A DNA stretch of 64,000 nt from Mucilaginibacter flavus. GTDB lineage: Bacteria > Bacteroidota > Bacteroidia > Sphingobacteriales > Sphingobacteriaceae. Of this stretch, positions 44,111 to 52,788 are shown piece after piece (position 1 is the first letter of the stretch; each line of letters opens with the position of its first letter). Below the pieces are notes generated by a model. The model saw nothing but the letters and a program-made list of their open reading frames with translations, was not told where the DNA came from and did no database searches. Made by a program: the position numbers and the translations under genes. The DNA lies in NCBI RefSeq assembly GCF_030409315.1, contig NZ_JAUFPS010000015.1:1-64000 (forward strand), read 5' to 3'.

Positions 44111-46576
44111 TTAAACTACCTTCAATTCCTTTTTACGACGCAGTATCGACATAAAGAAACCGATCACCATAATGATGCTACCGCCCCAGAACAAGTTGAT
44201 ATACGGGAACTGGATAGCCTTCATTACCACAAATTTCTTTTTGCTCTCAGGCTGTTGGAACACCACAATTTCTACCGTTTTATGCTCAGGAATCACCTTG
44301 CTGAAACGGAGCTTTAAGCCAGCGTCATCAACCTTGCGGGCAAAATCAAATACGTTTCCGTTTTTGATCATGTAAACCGGGCGGGCGCTGTATTTATTGC
44401 CGTTTGATACAATTTCCAAATCGGCACCAATGGCCACATCACTATCGGTAAGCGGGATATTTTGTACTTTGGTTTCTTTGTTAAGCGCTTTCAACACAAT
44501 ATAACCGTCACGATATTTGATGGTATCGCCTGCTTTAACCTCGTGGGCTATTGGCGCATCATAGTTTTTGTCGTCGTTATCGGCATCGTGTGCTGCCTCG
44601 GCACTTTCGCTGCCCGCCTCAACTGGGGTAATGGCGTTGGTGAGGGTGATATGCGTATAAATATCGCTAAACAGGTAATGCCTTGTATCTGGCGACGCGG
44701 CCAATGAACCTTTGCTAACCTGTACTTTTGGTTTCAGCGTAAACTCCTCAGTTACTTTACCCGCGGCATCCACTCTTTTGTAGTTGATTTTGAAGAAATG
44801 GTTGGGCGATGATATGGAATCGCCAAGGTATGTAACCATGTAGTCGCCCATTTTGATGGGTTGGTTACGGTATACCGTGATATTTTCGCGTGGGTTTTCT
44901 TCTTTGGCAAATTCGGCAGAATAAGCCTCGCCAGTATTATTAACAGATATAACCGATTGTGTACCCGCCGATATCACCGCGCCAAGCAACAACAAGCCAA
45001 ACCCAATGTGCGCCACTGCCGACCCCGCCAGTTTAAACTTGCCTTTGATAGCGTCAATCAATACTTTACCGTTGGCTATAACTGCATACAATGAGCCCCA
45101 CATTAACAGCACAAATACAAAGTTAAGTTTGTACAAGCCGCTTAAATAAGCGAATAACGCCGTTAACGCAGCTGCCATAAGCAGGTAAGAGCCGGTGGTA
45201 ATAAAGAACCGGGTAACATCCGTCTTTTTATATTTTAAAAACTGGGCAATCCCTGTTAACACCGCGATCACAAACGCGAACGAGGCCTGGATCACGTTAT
45301 AGTGTTCTTTGATATTTGATGGCGGCGCCATTTTGGTTTTAAACATCTCGTTCCAAACCGGCACCGATGTTACCACCAGCATATGAAAGCACGAAAGGCC
45401 TAAAAATACCGAGCCAACAAACATCCAAAATTCGCGACTGTAAGTTTCTTCGTCTTTTTTAGTGATGGGCAATTCCTTGTACCTGCGTACCAGCAATACT
45501 ACCGATAACACCAGGAACAGCATAATGCCTGTGATGAGCTGCCAAAACATGCCCAGATCTGTAAACGAGTGTACAGATGTTTCGCCCAAAATACCGCTCC
45601 TGTTCAGGAACGATGAATACCAGGTAAGCACATTGCTCAGCAATACCAAAAATGTAGCGGTAAAGTACGAATGACCTGAGTTTTTGAAAACGATCATCAC
45701 GTGTAAACCCGCTACCAATACTATCCATGGGAAAATAGAAGCGTTCTCAACAGGGTCCCAGGCCCAAAAGCCGCCAAAGTTAAGCGACTCATATGCCCAA
45801 AAAGATCCCATTACCACACCAGTACCTAATATCATACAGGCAAACAGCGCGTAAGGAATAGCCTGCGAAATCCACTCTTTGTATTTTTTTTGCCAAAGCC
45901 CGGCCACCGCGTAAGCGAACGGCACTACCATTGCGGCAAAGCCCAGGAACAGGGTTGGCGGGTGAATAATCATCCAGTAATTTTGCAGCGATGGCACCAT
46001 ACCCTGCCCGTCTTTGATAAAAGAAAGATAATCGGGATTAGAGAAGATTGGCGCTTCCATGGATTGCCTTAATAGCAAAAATGGCGAACTGCCTATACGC
46101 TGACCAAATATTTCAACACCCAATACCATTGAAGCCAACATTACCTGCGATAGCGCGATGATAGTCATTACCGGGCGCTCCCATGATTTTGAACGGAAGA
46201 TGAGTACAATACCTAATACCGCCTGCCAGAATAACCAAAGCAAAAAGCCACCCTCCTGTCCGTTCCAAAAGGCCGACAGGATGTAGTAAATAGGTAACGA
46301 ACGCGAAGTATATGCCCAGGCGTAGTGATACTCAAAAAAGTGTTTGTAAATAAGGTAAAACAGGCAGGTGCCTATCCCTATGATAGCTACCGCGTTAACA
46401 AAGTAGCTTATACGACCTAATTTTTGCCAAAAGCTATCGGTTTTACCGGCATCTTCGGTAGTGGCAAAATAATAACTGATACATGATAAAAGAGCGGCTC
46501 CGAAAGAAAGTACAATAAAAAACTGACCTATCTGCCCCGGTAAAAGGTGTTCACCTTTAAATTGAATATCCATCAA
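44111..46576 (-). CDS. ccmF: Cytochrome c maturation heme lyase CcmF
   Basis: An 821-residue polytopic membrane protein that transfers heme from holo-CcmE to apocytochrome c in system I. WGGFWAWDPVENASIFPW near residue 260 is the tryptophan-rich periplasmic motif, and about 13-15 hydrophobic segments are present. Compared with E. coli CcmF (about 650 residues) it is longer, with a soluble periplasmic insertion at about residues 540-790 before the last helix (LFWGGSIIMVIGFFMSIL). The start is 7 bases after ccmE, in one operon. The insertion is common in Bacteroidota as far as I remember. Confidence 0.92.
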   Translation of the reverse strand: MMDIQFKGEHLLPGQIGQFFIVLSFGAALLSCISYYFATTEDAGKTDSFWQKLGRISYFVNAVAIIGIGTCLFYLIYKHFFEYHYAWAYTSRSLPIYYILSAFWNGQEGGFLLWLFWQAVLGIVLIFRSKSWERPVMTIIALSQVMLASMVLGVEIFGQRIGSSPFLLLRQSMEAPIFSNPDYLSFIKDGQGMVPSLQNYWMIIHPPTLFLGFAAMVVPFAYAVAGLWQKKYKEWISQAIPYALFACMILGTGVVMGSFWAYESLNFGGFWAWDPVENASIFPWIVLVAGLHVMIVFKNSGHSYFTATFLVLLSNVLTWYSSFLNRSGILGETSVHSFTDLGMFWQLITGIMLFLVLSVVLLVRRYKELPITKKDEETYSREFWMFVGSVFLGLSCFHMLVVTSVPVWNEMFKTKMAPPSNIKEHYNVIQASFAFVIAVLTGIAQFLKYKKTDVTRFFITTGSYLLMAAALTALFAYLSGLYKLNFVFVLLMWGSLYAVIANGKVLIDAIKGKFKLAGSAVAHIGFGLLLLGAVISAGTQSVISVNNTGEAYSAEFAKEENPRENITVYRNQPIKMGDYMVTYLGDSISSPNHFFKINYKRVDAAGKVTEEFTLKPKVQVSKGSLAASPDTRHYLFSDIYTHITLTNAITPVEAGSESAEAAHDADNDDKNYDAPIAHEVKAGDTIKYRDGYIVLKALNKETKVQNIPLTDSDVAIGADLEIVSNGNKYSARPVYMIKNGNVFDFARKVDDAGLKLRFSKVIPEHKTVEIVVFQQPESKKKFVVMKAIQFPYINLFWGGSIIMVIGFFMSILRRKKELKVV

Positions 46577-46583
46577 AATGGTT

Positions 46584-46994
46584 TTATATGCTGGCCGATT
46601 TAGCCTTAAGTTCTGTAGTTTTTAATTCGCCCTGCTGGTATTTGGATGGGCATTTCATCAGGATAGCCGACGCGTGAAACTCGTTGCCTACCATAGTACC
46701 GGTAAGTACCAGCTGCTCGCTACGCTCAAAATCCTCTGGCTTGGTACCGGTAAATACAACTTTACGTTCTTCACCCTTGTTATCTTTCATATAAAACGAA
46801 AAGTAATTGGCATCCTTAGTAGCATCAAAATACAGCTCCTTTGCTTTATTAAGGTGACCAACAATATGCAACTCGCTGGTAGTTTTGGTAGCATCGTTAA
46901 AAGACCCGTAAGTACTTGAGTTAGCGTATACACTTATGATAACCGCTATAGCGATAGCTATAACAACAAGGCCAAAAATTGAACTTTTTTTCAT
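46584..46994 (-). CDS. ccmE: Heme chaperone CcmE, Cys-type
   Basis: A 136-residue protein with an N-terminal membrane anchor (residues 7-24) and a beta-barrel OB-fold. ELHIVGHLNK, FYMKDNKGEERKVVFTG and LVLTGTMVGNEFHASAILMKCPSKY match the family. The heme-binding residue, His in HxxxY of E. coli, is here Cys115 in C-P-S-K-Y, with Tyr119 kept. This CxxxY form is known from some bacteria and archaea. It carries heme from CcmC to CcmF, the gene just downstream. The 580-base upstream region holds repeats and terminators rather than an obvious promoter. Confidence 0.9.
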   Translation of the reverse strand: MKKSSIFGLVVIAIAIAVIISVYANSSTYGSFNDATKTTSELHIVGHLNKAKELYFDATKDANYFSFYMKDNKGEERKVVFTGTKPEDFERSEQLVLTGTMVGNEFHASAILMKCPSKYQQGELKTTELKAKSASI

Positions 46995-47240
46995 CTGCGG
47001 TTTATAAAATAAAAATCGATTTGCAAAAATACAAAACGTATAGCTAATAATGTTTATTACGGGGGATATGTGTTATTTAGAATTATTCTTGATAGAGTAG
47101 AGTAAGGATGAGGGAGTAAGGACTTTTTTGAATGATAGTAAACCGTTTACAGCTATTTTGTCTGAACCACGATTTATTGGATTAAAGGATTCTCAGGATT
47201 TTATTCAATGTTTAGTTTTTTTCTGAAAGCAAATCCTATA

Positions 47241-47297
47241 AATCCCTTAATGCGTTGTGCGCGTATGAGCGGATAGCACGGCCCAAAGGAAACGCCC
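47241..47297 (-). repeat. GGGCGTT-type extragenic element, short copy
   Basis: Read on the minus strand it starts GGGCGTTTCC, shares GCTCATAC and ATCCGC words with the element at 18163-18247, and ends in an AACGC/GGGATT segment. It looks like a truncated member of the same family. Confidence 0.55.
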
Positions 47298-47306
47298 GAA
47301 AAAACA

Positions 47307-47338
47307 AAAAGAGGCAAGTTTTTAAACTTACCTCTTTT
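47307..47338. terminator. Hairpin terminator
   Basis: 15-bp stem with one mismatch (47307-47321 with 47324-47338), AAAAGAGG / CCTCTTTT at the base. Usable from either strand. Confidence 0.75.
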
Positions 47339-47405
47339 ATATTTTCAATAGTGACGCCTAACAGTATTAGATTATTTCGGGCCTACCATAACAAGTTGTA
47401 GATCC

Positions 47406-47438
47406 AAACTTACGAAGTTTTAAAAACTTCGTAAGTTT
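47406..47438. terminator. Hairpin terminator downstream of the dehydrogenase gene
   Basis: Perfect 15-bp stem AAACTTACGAAGTTT / AAACTTCGTAAGTTT with a 3-base loop and a T run on the plus side. Confidence 0.75.
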
Positions 47439-47513
47439 TTCGTCGCTTTGTCACTTCTGCCTTTAAAGTCCTCGGTTCAGATAGCCACAAGCATATGGTT
47501 GTTTCCCACCACC

Positions 47514-47572
47514 CCAATGACCAATGACAGCGAAGCGAAATGACCAATGACGGCGCAGCCAAATGACTAAAG
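47514..47572. repeat. Half copy of the TCATTGG element
   Basis: CCAATGA units with GCGAAGC spacers, matching the right arms at 14632-14710 and 50244-50287. It directly follows the TAA stop (47574) of the minus-strand dehydrogenase gene. No left array or core is present. Confidence 0.85.
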
Positions 47573-47573
47573 A

Positions 47574-49010
47574 TTACGGCCAGATACCCAAATTCTGGTA
47601 GCTAACTGCGATCTTATTAATAGCACCCACCATGGCAGCGCTTCTTAAGGTATCAATTGCCGGGTTGCTTTTGTAAGTTTCCCTGATCTCGTGGTATGAG
47701 CGGATCATGGTATCCTCTAAGCCCGAGTTCACCAGCTCTAACTCTGACGCGCCTTTTATGATGGTTGAGCGTTGCATTGGGGTTAAAGATGTACCGGTGA
47801 TACCTTCTACCATATTTACCAGGTTAAGGTTTGAGTTTTCTTCAAACCTGCGGTTCATGCGGCCAAAGGCTACGTGGCTCAGGTTTTTTAACCACTCAAA
47901 GTATGATACGGTTACGCCGCCGGCATTGGCATACATATCCGGGATGATCAAACCGCCGTTCGCGTAAAATATGGTTTCGGCCTCGGGCGAGGTTGGACCG
48001 TTTGCCCCTTCGGCAATAATTTTTGCCTGTATGTTGCGGATATTGGCTTCGGTAATCTGGTTTTCTAACGCTGCAGGTACTAAAATATCGCATGGCTGCT
48101 CTAAACCTTCCATGGTATTTTTAAACTCCTGGGTAGCACCGGCGTAACCTAAAATAGATCCGCTGGCTTTACGGTGTTGGAATACGGCTTCAACATCTAA
48201 ACCATTCTCATTGTAAATAGCGCCTTCAAACTCGCATAAACCAACAATGATGGCACCAAACTCGGCCAGGAATTTAGCCGAATAGTAGCCCACGTTACCC
48301 AAACCCTGTACAATAACTCTTTTACCTGATAGGCCTGGCAGTAAGCCTAACTTTTGCATATCATCGCCAAAGCTTACACACTCGCGGATGGCAATAGCCA
48401 CGCCCCTGCCGGTTGCTTCTCTCCTGCCTGCAATACCATGCAAGGCGATAGGTTTACCGGTAACCGCGCCCATAGCATCCAGCTGACCAGGGTTCATGGT
48501 GGCATAGGTATCGGCAATCCAGCTCATTTCGCGTTCACCGCTTCCGTAATCGGGCGCGGGTACGTCAATGCTTGGACCAATAAAGTTTTTCTTGATCAGC
48601 TCTACCGTGTAACGGCGGGTAATGTTTTCCAGCTCGCTTACAGTGTAGTTTTTAGGGTTTATTTTGATACCGCCTTTTGCACCACCGAAGGGTACGTTTA
48701 CAATGGCGCATTTGTAGGTCATAAGCGCGGCCAGGGCCATCACTTCATCCTCATTCACCATTTCGCTGTAACGGATACCGCCTTTGGTTGGCGATTGGTG
48801 GTGCGAGTGCTCTACACGCCAAGCGTCAATTACCTCGAAGCCATTACCCCTGCGGATTGGGAAACGGAAACGATAAACACTGTTACATGATTTGATTTGA
48901 TCAAGCAGGCCGGCATCGTGTTTGGTAAATTGAGCGGCATAATCAAAGTTTTTACATACGTCGCCAAAAAAGTGTGTTTCTTCGTCAGCAACCAAAATAT
49001 TGGTATCCAT
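47574..49010 (-). CDS. Glu/Leu/Phe/Val dehydrogenase (glutamate dehydrogenase type)
   Basis: A 478-residue cytoplasmic NAD(P)-dependent amino acid dehydrogenase. [39 protein letters not shown] near residue 78 includes the substrate-binding and catalytic lysines of the family; [21 protein letters not shown] matches the dehydrogenase fold, and [19 protein letters not shown] near 230 is the Rossmann nucleotide loop. It most likely converts glutamate to 2-oxoglutarate and ammonia or the reverse. It has its own promoter and terminators and separates ccmCD from ccmEF, so it probably has no role in cytochrome maturation. Confidence 0.9.
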   Translation of the reverse strand: MDTNILVADEETHFFGDVCKNFDYAAQFTKHDAGLLDQIKSCNSVYRFRFPIRRGNGFEVIDAWRVEHSHHQSPTKGGIRYSEMVNEDEVMALAALMTYKCAIVNVPFGGAKGGIKINPKNYTVSELENITRRYTVELIKKNFIGPSIDVPAPDYGSGEREMSWIADTYATMNPGQLDAMGAVTGKPIALHGIAGRREATGRGVAIAIRECVSFGDDMQKLGLLPGLSGKRVIVQGLGNVGYYSAKFLAEFGAIIVGLCEFEGAIYNENGLDVEAVFQHRKASGSILGYAGATQEFKNTMEGLEQPCDILVPAALENQITEANIRNIQAKIIAEGANGPTSPEAETIFYANGGLIIPDMYANAGGVTVSYFEWLKNLSHVAFGRMNRRFEENSNLNLVNMVEGITGTSLTPMQRSTIIKGASELELVNSGLEDTMIRSYHEIRETYKSNPAIDTLRSAAMVGAINKIAVSYQNLGIWP

Positions 49011-49076
49011 AATTATTGTATAAATATTAAACTCTTAAAAAAGTGAGCAAATTTGGTACAATTTTTATCAATATTG

Positions 49077-49084
49077 CAAATATA
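49077..49084 (-). promoter_or_regulatory. -7 box of the dehydrogenase gene
   Basis: Minus-strand TATATTTG, a full TAnnTTTG match, 67 bases before the ATG. No TTG at the expected upstream distance. Confidence 0.5.
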
Positions 49085-49162
49085 TTATAGTTAGTGTAGT
49101 GCTTACACACTATGCATGCATAGTAAAATCAGTGTTTAAACAACATAGGCCATGTTTTTTTG

Positions 49163-49372
49163 TTAGCCGTTTTTTTCGATTTTTTTCAGCCTTCTGTCTA
49201 TAGAAAACAGATAAATGGCCAAACCCACAAAAACGATTACAATAGTCCCCACCACAACATATATTTTCCCCGAACCGCGTAACGCGTCGGCCATTTCAAC
49301 AGGCTGGTTTTGCTGCGCAAACGCGGTAGCAAAGCTCAGCAACAACATTAACATTAATGTTAACTTCTTCAT
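49163..49372 (-). CDS. CcmD-like small membrane protein
   Basis: A 69-residue protein with an N-terminal signal or helix (ending AFAQQ), a short loop, and a second helix (KIYVVVGTIVIVFVGLAIYLF) ending in the basic run SIDRRLKKIEKNG. Small proteins of this shape directly after ccmC are treated as CcmD counterparts, which help release holo-CcmE from CcmC. Its ATG overlaps the ccmC stop codon (TAATG), so the two are translationally coupled. Sequence similarity to E. coli CcmD is low; the call rests on position and topology. Confidence 0.75.
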   Translation of the reverse strand: MKKLTLMLMLLLSFATAFAQQNQPVEMADALRGSGKIYVVVGTIVIVFVGLAIYLFSIDRRLKKIEKNG

Positions 49373-50067
49373 TAATTTATTTGATTCTTTTTGTTTTCAA
49401 TTAAACGGATGCGGTAACGTACCGATGCTATCCAAACGCCCATAAAACTCCAGGCAATAAATGCAGGGTATAATACAATGCGCATGCGGTTATCTAAATC
49501 GAGCTTGCCAAAAGCGGGGTTACCGCCATTGCCGGGGTGCAAAGAATCCGTCATGCGGGGCAGCACCATAATCAGCACGATCATAATAGGGAAAGCGAAG
49601 ATGTTATAGATAGCCGAAATTTTGGCCCGCTTCTGCTCCTCATCAATAGAATTACGTAATACCGAGTAAGCGCAATATAACAAAAAGGCTATGGCCGCGC
49701 TGTTTTGTTTAGGATCGTTACTCCAGAAAGCTCCCCATGTAAACCTGGCCCAAAGCATACCGGTTACAAGCCCAATAACAAAAAAGAAAATACCGGTATT
49801 GGCACTTTCAACAGCAATCAGATCGTACTCCTCCTTACCTGTTTGCAGGTATTTGATACTGTAGTAAACAGATATAGTAAACACCGTGAACATGGCCATC
49901 CACATAGGGACATGGAAATAAGTATTACGGATAGTTTCGTGCAGGATGGGCATGGCTGGCACGCCAAGTAATAAGCCCGCAATCAAAGTGTAAATGATTA
50001 CAATTACGGTTACTACCTTCCACCAGGTTTGATAAATAAACTTCATATTATGCAACAAAGGTAGCAA
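49372..50067 (-). CDS. ccmC: Heme exporter / cytochrome c biogenesis protein CcmC (CcsA superfamily)
   Basis: A 231-residue protein with six predicted membrane helices that loads heme onto CcmE. RFTWGAFWSNDPKQNSAAIAFLLYCAY near residue 107 is the conserved tryptophan-rich heme-handling motif, and HVPMWMAMF near residue 52 and a late His near HPGNGG provide the two ligand regions. The gene is upstream of ccmD with a 1-base overlap. Upstream of it lies the left arm of a TCATTGG element, which takes the place of a promoter region. ccmA, ccmG and ccmH are not in the window; ccmB is 7 kb away. Confidence 0.88.
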   Translation of the reverse strand: MLPLLHNMKFIYQTWWKVVTVIVIIYTLIAGLLLGVPAMPILHETIRNTYFHVPMWMAMFTVFTISVYYSIKYLQTGKEEYDLIAVESANTGIFFFVIGLVTGMLWARFTWGAFWSNDPKQNSAAIAFLLYCAYSVLRNSIDEEQKRAKISAIYNIFAFPIMIVLIMVLPRMTDSLHPGNGGNPAFGKLDLDNRMRIVLYPAFIAWSFMGVWIASVRYRIRLIENKKNQIN

Positions 50068-50287
50068 TTAGTCATTGGTCATTAGTCATTGGTCATTAGT
50101 TTTTTTGTGCAGTCATTGGTCATTGGTCATTGGTCATTGGTCATTGGTCATTGGTCATTGGTCATTGGTCATTGGTCATTGGTCATTGGTCATTAAGGCA
50201 AGTCGAGCTTTCAAAAGCTGTTTTAAAAATTTTCAAATAAAAACTAATGACCAATGACAGCGAAGCGAAATGACCAATGACGGCAAA
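50068..50287. repeat. TCATTGG element, second full copy
   Basis: A left part with mixed TCATTGG/TCATTAG units (50068-50099), a T-rich spacer, eleven perfect TCATTGG heptamers (50113-50189), a core (50197-50243) resembling the core at 14586-14631 (AGGCAAGT at its start, TTTCAAATAAAAA at its end), and an inverted right arm (50244-50287) with the GCGAAGC spacer. It fills the whole gap between ccmC and the next minus-strand gene, whose TAG stop is at its right edge. Confidence 0.92.
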
Positions 50288-50288
50288 G

Positions 50289-51476
50289 CTAATCCCCCGG
50301 CTCGTAGTCTACCGGTAATAAATCGCATAGTTTAGCTTTTGACCAGGTGCCTTCGTACAGTGGGGCGGGATTTGATATCACGATGCCGTTTTGATCAAAC
50401 GCGGTATAGCCACCATACTGGGTTATGATACTGGTTTCAAAGTTTTCCATATCCAGCGGACGGTATACATCTTTAAACTCAGTAAGCTCATGCTTTTTGG
50501 TGTATACCACATATAAAAAGTGCGGGAACGTAATGGCATAAATACCGGCCTGCTGCGTCTGGCGCAGAATTTCTAAAGACTGATATGGAATTTTCACCAC
50601 GTTCTCGTTATTCCACTTGGTGTAGTTGGCAATATGATACCAATGAATCAGCGAATCGCGGTTGGTTTCTTTATAACGTTTTATCTTTTGCTGGATAACT
50701 TCCTCGGGCGGTCGTTCCCTGTTCAGTGTGCGGGTAAAATCATGGGCTTCAAAGCCTTCTTCCTGCAGCTTATTTTTATACAAAGCCCTAAAAAATTGTT
50801 GTGGCGAACCATAGTAGGCCTCTTCCCTTTTCAATTTCCAAAGCTTCTTTTGCTCGGGCGATCCCGGCAGGCTTTCGAACAGCGCGCGACCAGTATATTG
50901 AATAGTATGCTCAATAGCATCGCTTACAAAATTCTTCAACAGGTATTTGGTACGATAACCCAGCGCACGGTTCTCCACCACTAAAAATTCATCCCCATCG
51001 GCCGATAACTGTTGTTTAGTACGGTTGTAAACCAGGTTTAGGATATGCGGATTAAGTACTTTGCAAAGTTCGGAGTTTTTGGTAGTACCAATAAACTCCC
51101 GCCTGAATTGTTCGTAGTTTTTTTTCCAGTCGGCATTGCTGCTGATGACTACTTCGCGCAGCATGAGTACCTTTTGGTTAAGCGAGATATCCAGCTTGAT
51201 TACATCATGCCCTACCTGTACCGTTTGCGAATAATCTTCATAACCAACCACCGTAACAATCAGCTCATACTGACCAGGCTTCACACCCGAAAGCGTAAAC
51301 GAACCATCCTCGGCAGTTGATGTACCATAAGTAGCATTGTTTAAAAACACGCTGGCATTGGCAACGGGGGCTTTACTTTCGCCGTGCATCACTTTCCCCG
51401 TAATGGTAGCGGTTTGCGCCAAAGCAACAAAGGGGAACAGTAAAAATAAAATCAGGGATAACCGGTACAGCCGCAT
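50289..51476 (-). CDS. Exported protein with N-terminal carboxypeptidase-regulatory-like domain
   Basis: A 395-residue protein with a signal peptide (MRLYRLSLILFLLFPFVALAQ). Residues about 24-105 are a carboxypeptidase-regulatory-like (CarbopepD_reg_2) beta sandwich: ATITGKVMHGESKAPVANASVFL...GTSTAEDGSFTLSGVKPGQYELIVTVVGYE. The rest (about 110-395) is a conserved Bacteroidota region with helical and strand parts (YRTKYLLKNF, FRALYKNKLQEEGFE, FPHFLYVVY) and no known catalytic motif; it may bind outer-membrane partners. The frame is open 13 residues upstream, but ATG 51476 starts the signal peptide. Stop codon TAG abuts the repeat element. Confidence 0.8.
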   Translation of the reverse strand: MRLYRLSLILFLLFPFVALAQTATITGKVMHGESKAPVANASVFLNNATYGTSTAEDGSFTLSGVKPGQYELIVTVVGYEDYSQTVQVGHDVIKLDISLNQKVLMLREVVISSNADWKKNYEQFRREFIGTTKNSELCKVLNPHILNLVYNRTKQQLSADGDEFLVVENRALGYRTKYLLKNFVSDAIEHTIQYTGRALFESLPGSPEQKKLWKLKREEAYYGSPQQFFRALYKNKLQEEGFEAHDFTRTLNRERPPEEVIQQKIKRYKETNRDSLIHWYHIANYTKWNNENVVKIPYQSLEILRQTQQAGIYAITFPHFLYVVYTKKHELTEFKDVYRPLDMENFETSIITQYGGYTAFDQNGIVISNPAPLYEGTWSKAKLCDLLPVDYEPGD

Positions 51477-51614
51477 CGATATTGTAAAATGCTCAAATTT
51501 ATTCCAAGCTACCAAAAAAACACATTTTTTATGAACGCACGATGAATTAAGCTGATAATTATTTTGTGATATAGGATTTTTACAAAGGAGGGGATGCGAA
51601 AATTAATTGTAACG

Positions 51615-52091
51615 TTAATTCCTTTGATATTTCAACAACTCCGTCAGCAATTGCTCCCGGTTCAAAATCTCTGGGTGAATGATGATCCATCCCCGACCAT
51701 TCATTTTCCGAGAGAAAGCAGAAATACTTTTATCATAAAGGTTGATGGTACCGTTTGGCTTTTCGTTAATAATTAAATTATCCCAGGAGATATTTTTATA
51801 AGGCATCATTTCGGCCTTTGACTCTACGCCGGCATCGCTAAGCATTATTTGTTGTGTTTTGTAACTTTTCTTTACCCGTTTAGACGCCAGGTAAATAGGT
51901 AAAAACAAGATAGGAATTATGAAAAGCTGGCTCATTAAAAGTCTTTGAATATCGCTCTCCTTTCGGGTTAAGTATTGAGATCCTACAACAAAGACCATCA
52001 CGAGCAGCAAAATTATAATGTTTTTTAAGGCCAATCTTTTAACAAGTGTGTCGATCTGAGTTTCGTCAATTTTGTATATCTGGCTTTGCAT
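51615..52091 (-). CDS. YcxB-like membrane protein (minus-strand member)
   Basis: A 158-residue protein with two membrane helices (residues about 24-42 and 52-70) followed by a small cytoplasmic beta domain (residues 80-158) with strands such as QIMLSDAGVESK and MPYKNISWDNLIINEKPNGTINLY. This two-helix plus PH-like layout is that of the YcxB family (unknown function). It is divergent from a gene of the same layout at 52192, suggesting an old inverted duplication or a pair acting together. No known role. Confidence 0.65.
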   Translation of the reverse strand: MQSQIYKIDETQIDTLVKRLALKNIIILLLVMVFVVGSQYLTRKESDIQRLLMSQLFIIPILFLPIYLASKRVKKSYKTQQIMLSDAGVESKAEMMPYKNISWDNLIINEKPNGTINLYDKSISAFSRKMNGRGWIIIHPEILNREQLLTELLKYQRN

Positions 52092-52191
52092 TAACTAATA
52101 AATTTTCATTTTGGAGGTAAAAATAAAAAAGATGTTTTAACAACAAACTGTTTATACAAATACTTTCTATTATTGCGGTAACTATCACACC

Positions 52192-52719
52192 ATGCAGGAA
52201 AAAACTATTCATATCCCATTTAATCGAACCTACTTTTTAAACAAGCAGCGCGTTCATTGGTCGTTATCAAACTCTAAAATAATGAAGCGTTATTTTATTT
52301 TGACGTTAATAATTATGATTGTGGCAGCAGCAGTATTTTCCGGCGATACCAGCAACCGGTTTCCAATCGATAAGATTATTGAAGGGGGCTCGGTATTTTA
52401 CCTGTTTTTATGGTGGTTAACTTTTATAGAACGATGGGTTCGCTTTTCCCGAAAAAACAAAGCCCGCGCGGAGCGGCTTGAAAAGGAAATGATGGACTGT
52501 ACATTTACCTTTAATAATGAGGGTATAGATTATCGGGATAAGGAAAAGCGTTTGCAATTGAACTGGTCGCTTTTTAACTCCGCCATAATTTATAAAGACA
52601 CTCTTTTTATTCTGGTTAAAGAATCTGCGGGCGTAATGTTTTTCTTTAGTCGCGAAGAACTTGGCGACGCGGAGTTTAATGAAGTATTTGAATTGCTGCA
52701 AAGCAGGATTAAAAAGTAG
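52192..52719 (+). CDS. YcxB-like membrane protein (plus-strand member)
   Basis: A 175-residue protein with the YcxB layout: an N-terminal strand pair (KTIHIPFNRTYFLNKQRVHWS), two helices (residues about 33-50 and 65-80), and a C-terminal beta domain (CTFTFNNEGIDYRDKEKRLQLNWSLFNSAIIYKDTLFILVKE...FFFSREEL). In this family the last part resembles a pleckstrin-like fold. It diverges from the 51615 gene across 100 bases and converges with the DHOR operon. Function unknown. Confidence 0.7.
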   Translation: MQEKTIHIPFNRTYFLNKQRVHWSLSNSKIMKRYFILTLIIMIVAAAVFSGDTSNRFPIDKIIEGGSVFYLFLWWLTFIERWVRFSRKNKARAERLEKEMMDCTFTFNNEGIDYRDKEKRLQLNWSLFNSAIIYKDTLFILVKESAGVMFFFSREELGDAEFNEVFELLQSRIKK

Positions 52720-52724
52720 CTTAT

Positions 52725-52757
52725 AAAAAAAGACAGGATAAAATTACCCTGTCTTAA
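52725..52757 (-). terminator. Terminator of the iron/redox operon
   Basis: Minus strand AAGACAGG / CCTGTCTT stem followed by a run of seven T. Confidence 0.8.
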
Positions 52758-52788
52758 TTCTTCATTCTAACCTCTTGACTCCTCCCCT
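52754..52788. repeat. TTNANTC heptamer array next to the DHOR stop
   Basis: Five degenerate 7-base units ending in TC or CT, between the terminator and the TAG stop at 52787. Weakest of the arrays by consensus, but in the same phase and place. Confidence 0.55.

Larger units (their letters stand above)
46995..47573. other. Repeat-filled intergenic region between ccmE and the dehydrogenase gene
   Basis: No gene seen. It contains, in order, AGTAAGG-like heptamer words (about 47096-47132), a GTCTGAA...GGATT unit (about 47158-47200) like those at 18038 and 18249, a minus-strand GGGCGTT element (47241-47297), two hairpin terminators and the half TCATTGG element. Confidence 0.65.

Noticed and set aside
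48354..48890. 178-residue open frame antisense to the dehydrogenase gene
   Set aside because: No family features; the opposite strand is a clear dehydrogenase.
50075..50257. 60-residue open frame with the same repeat
   Set aside because: Same artefact in the second copy of the element.
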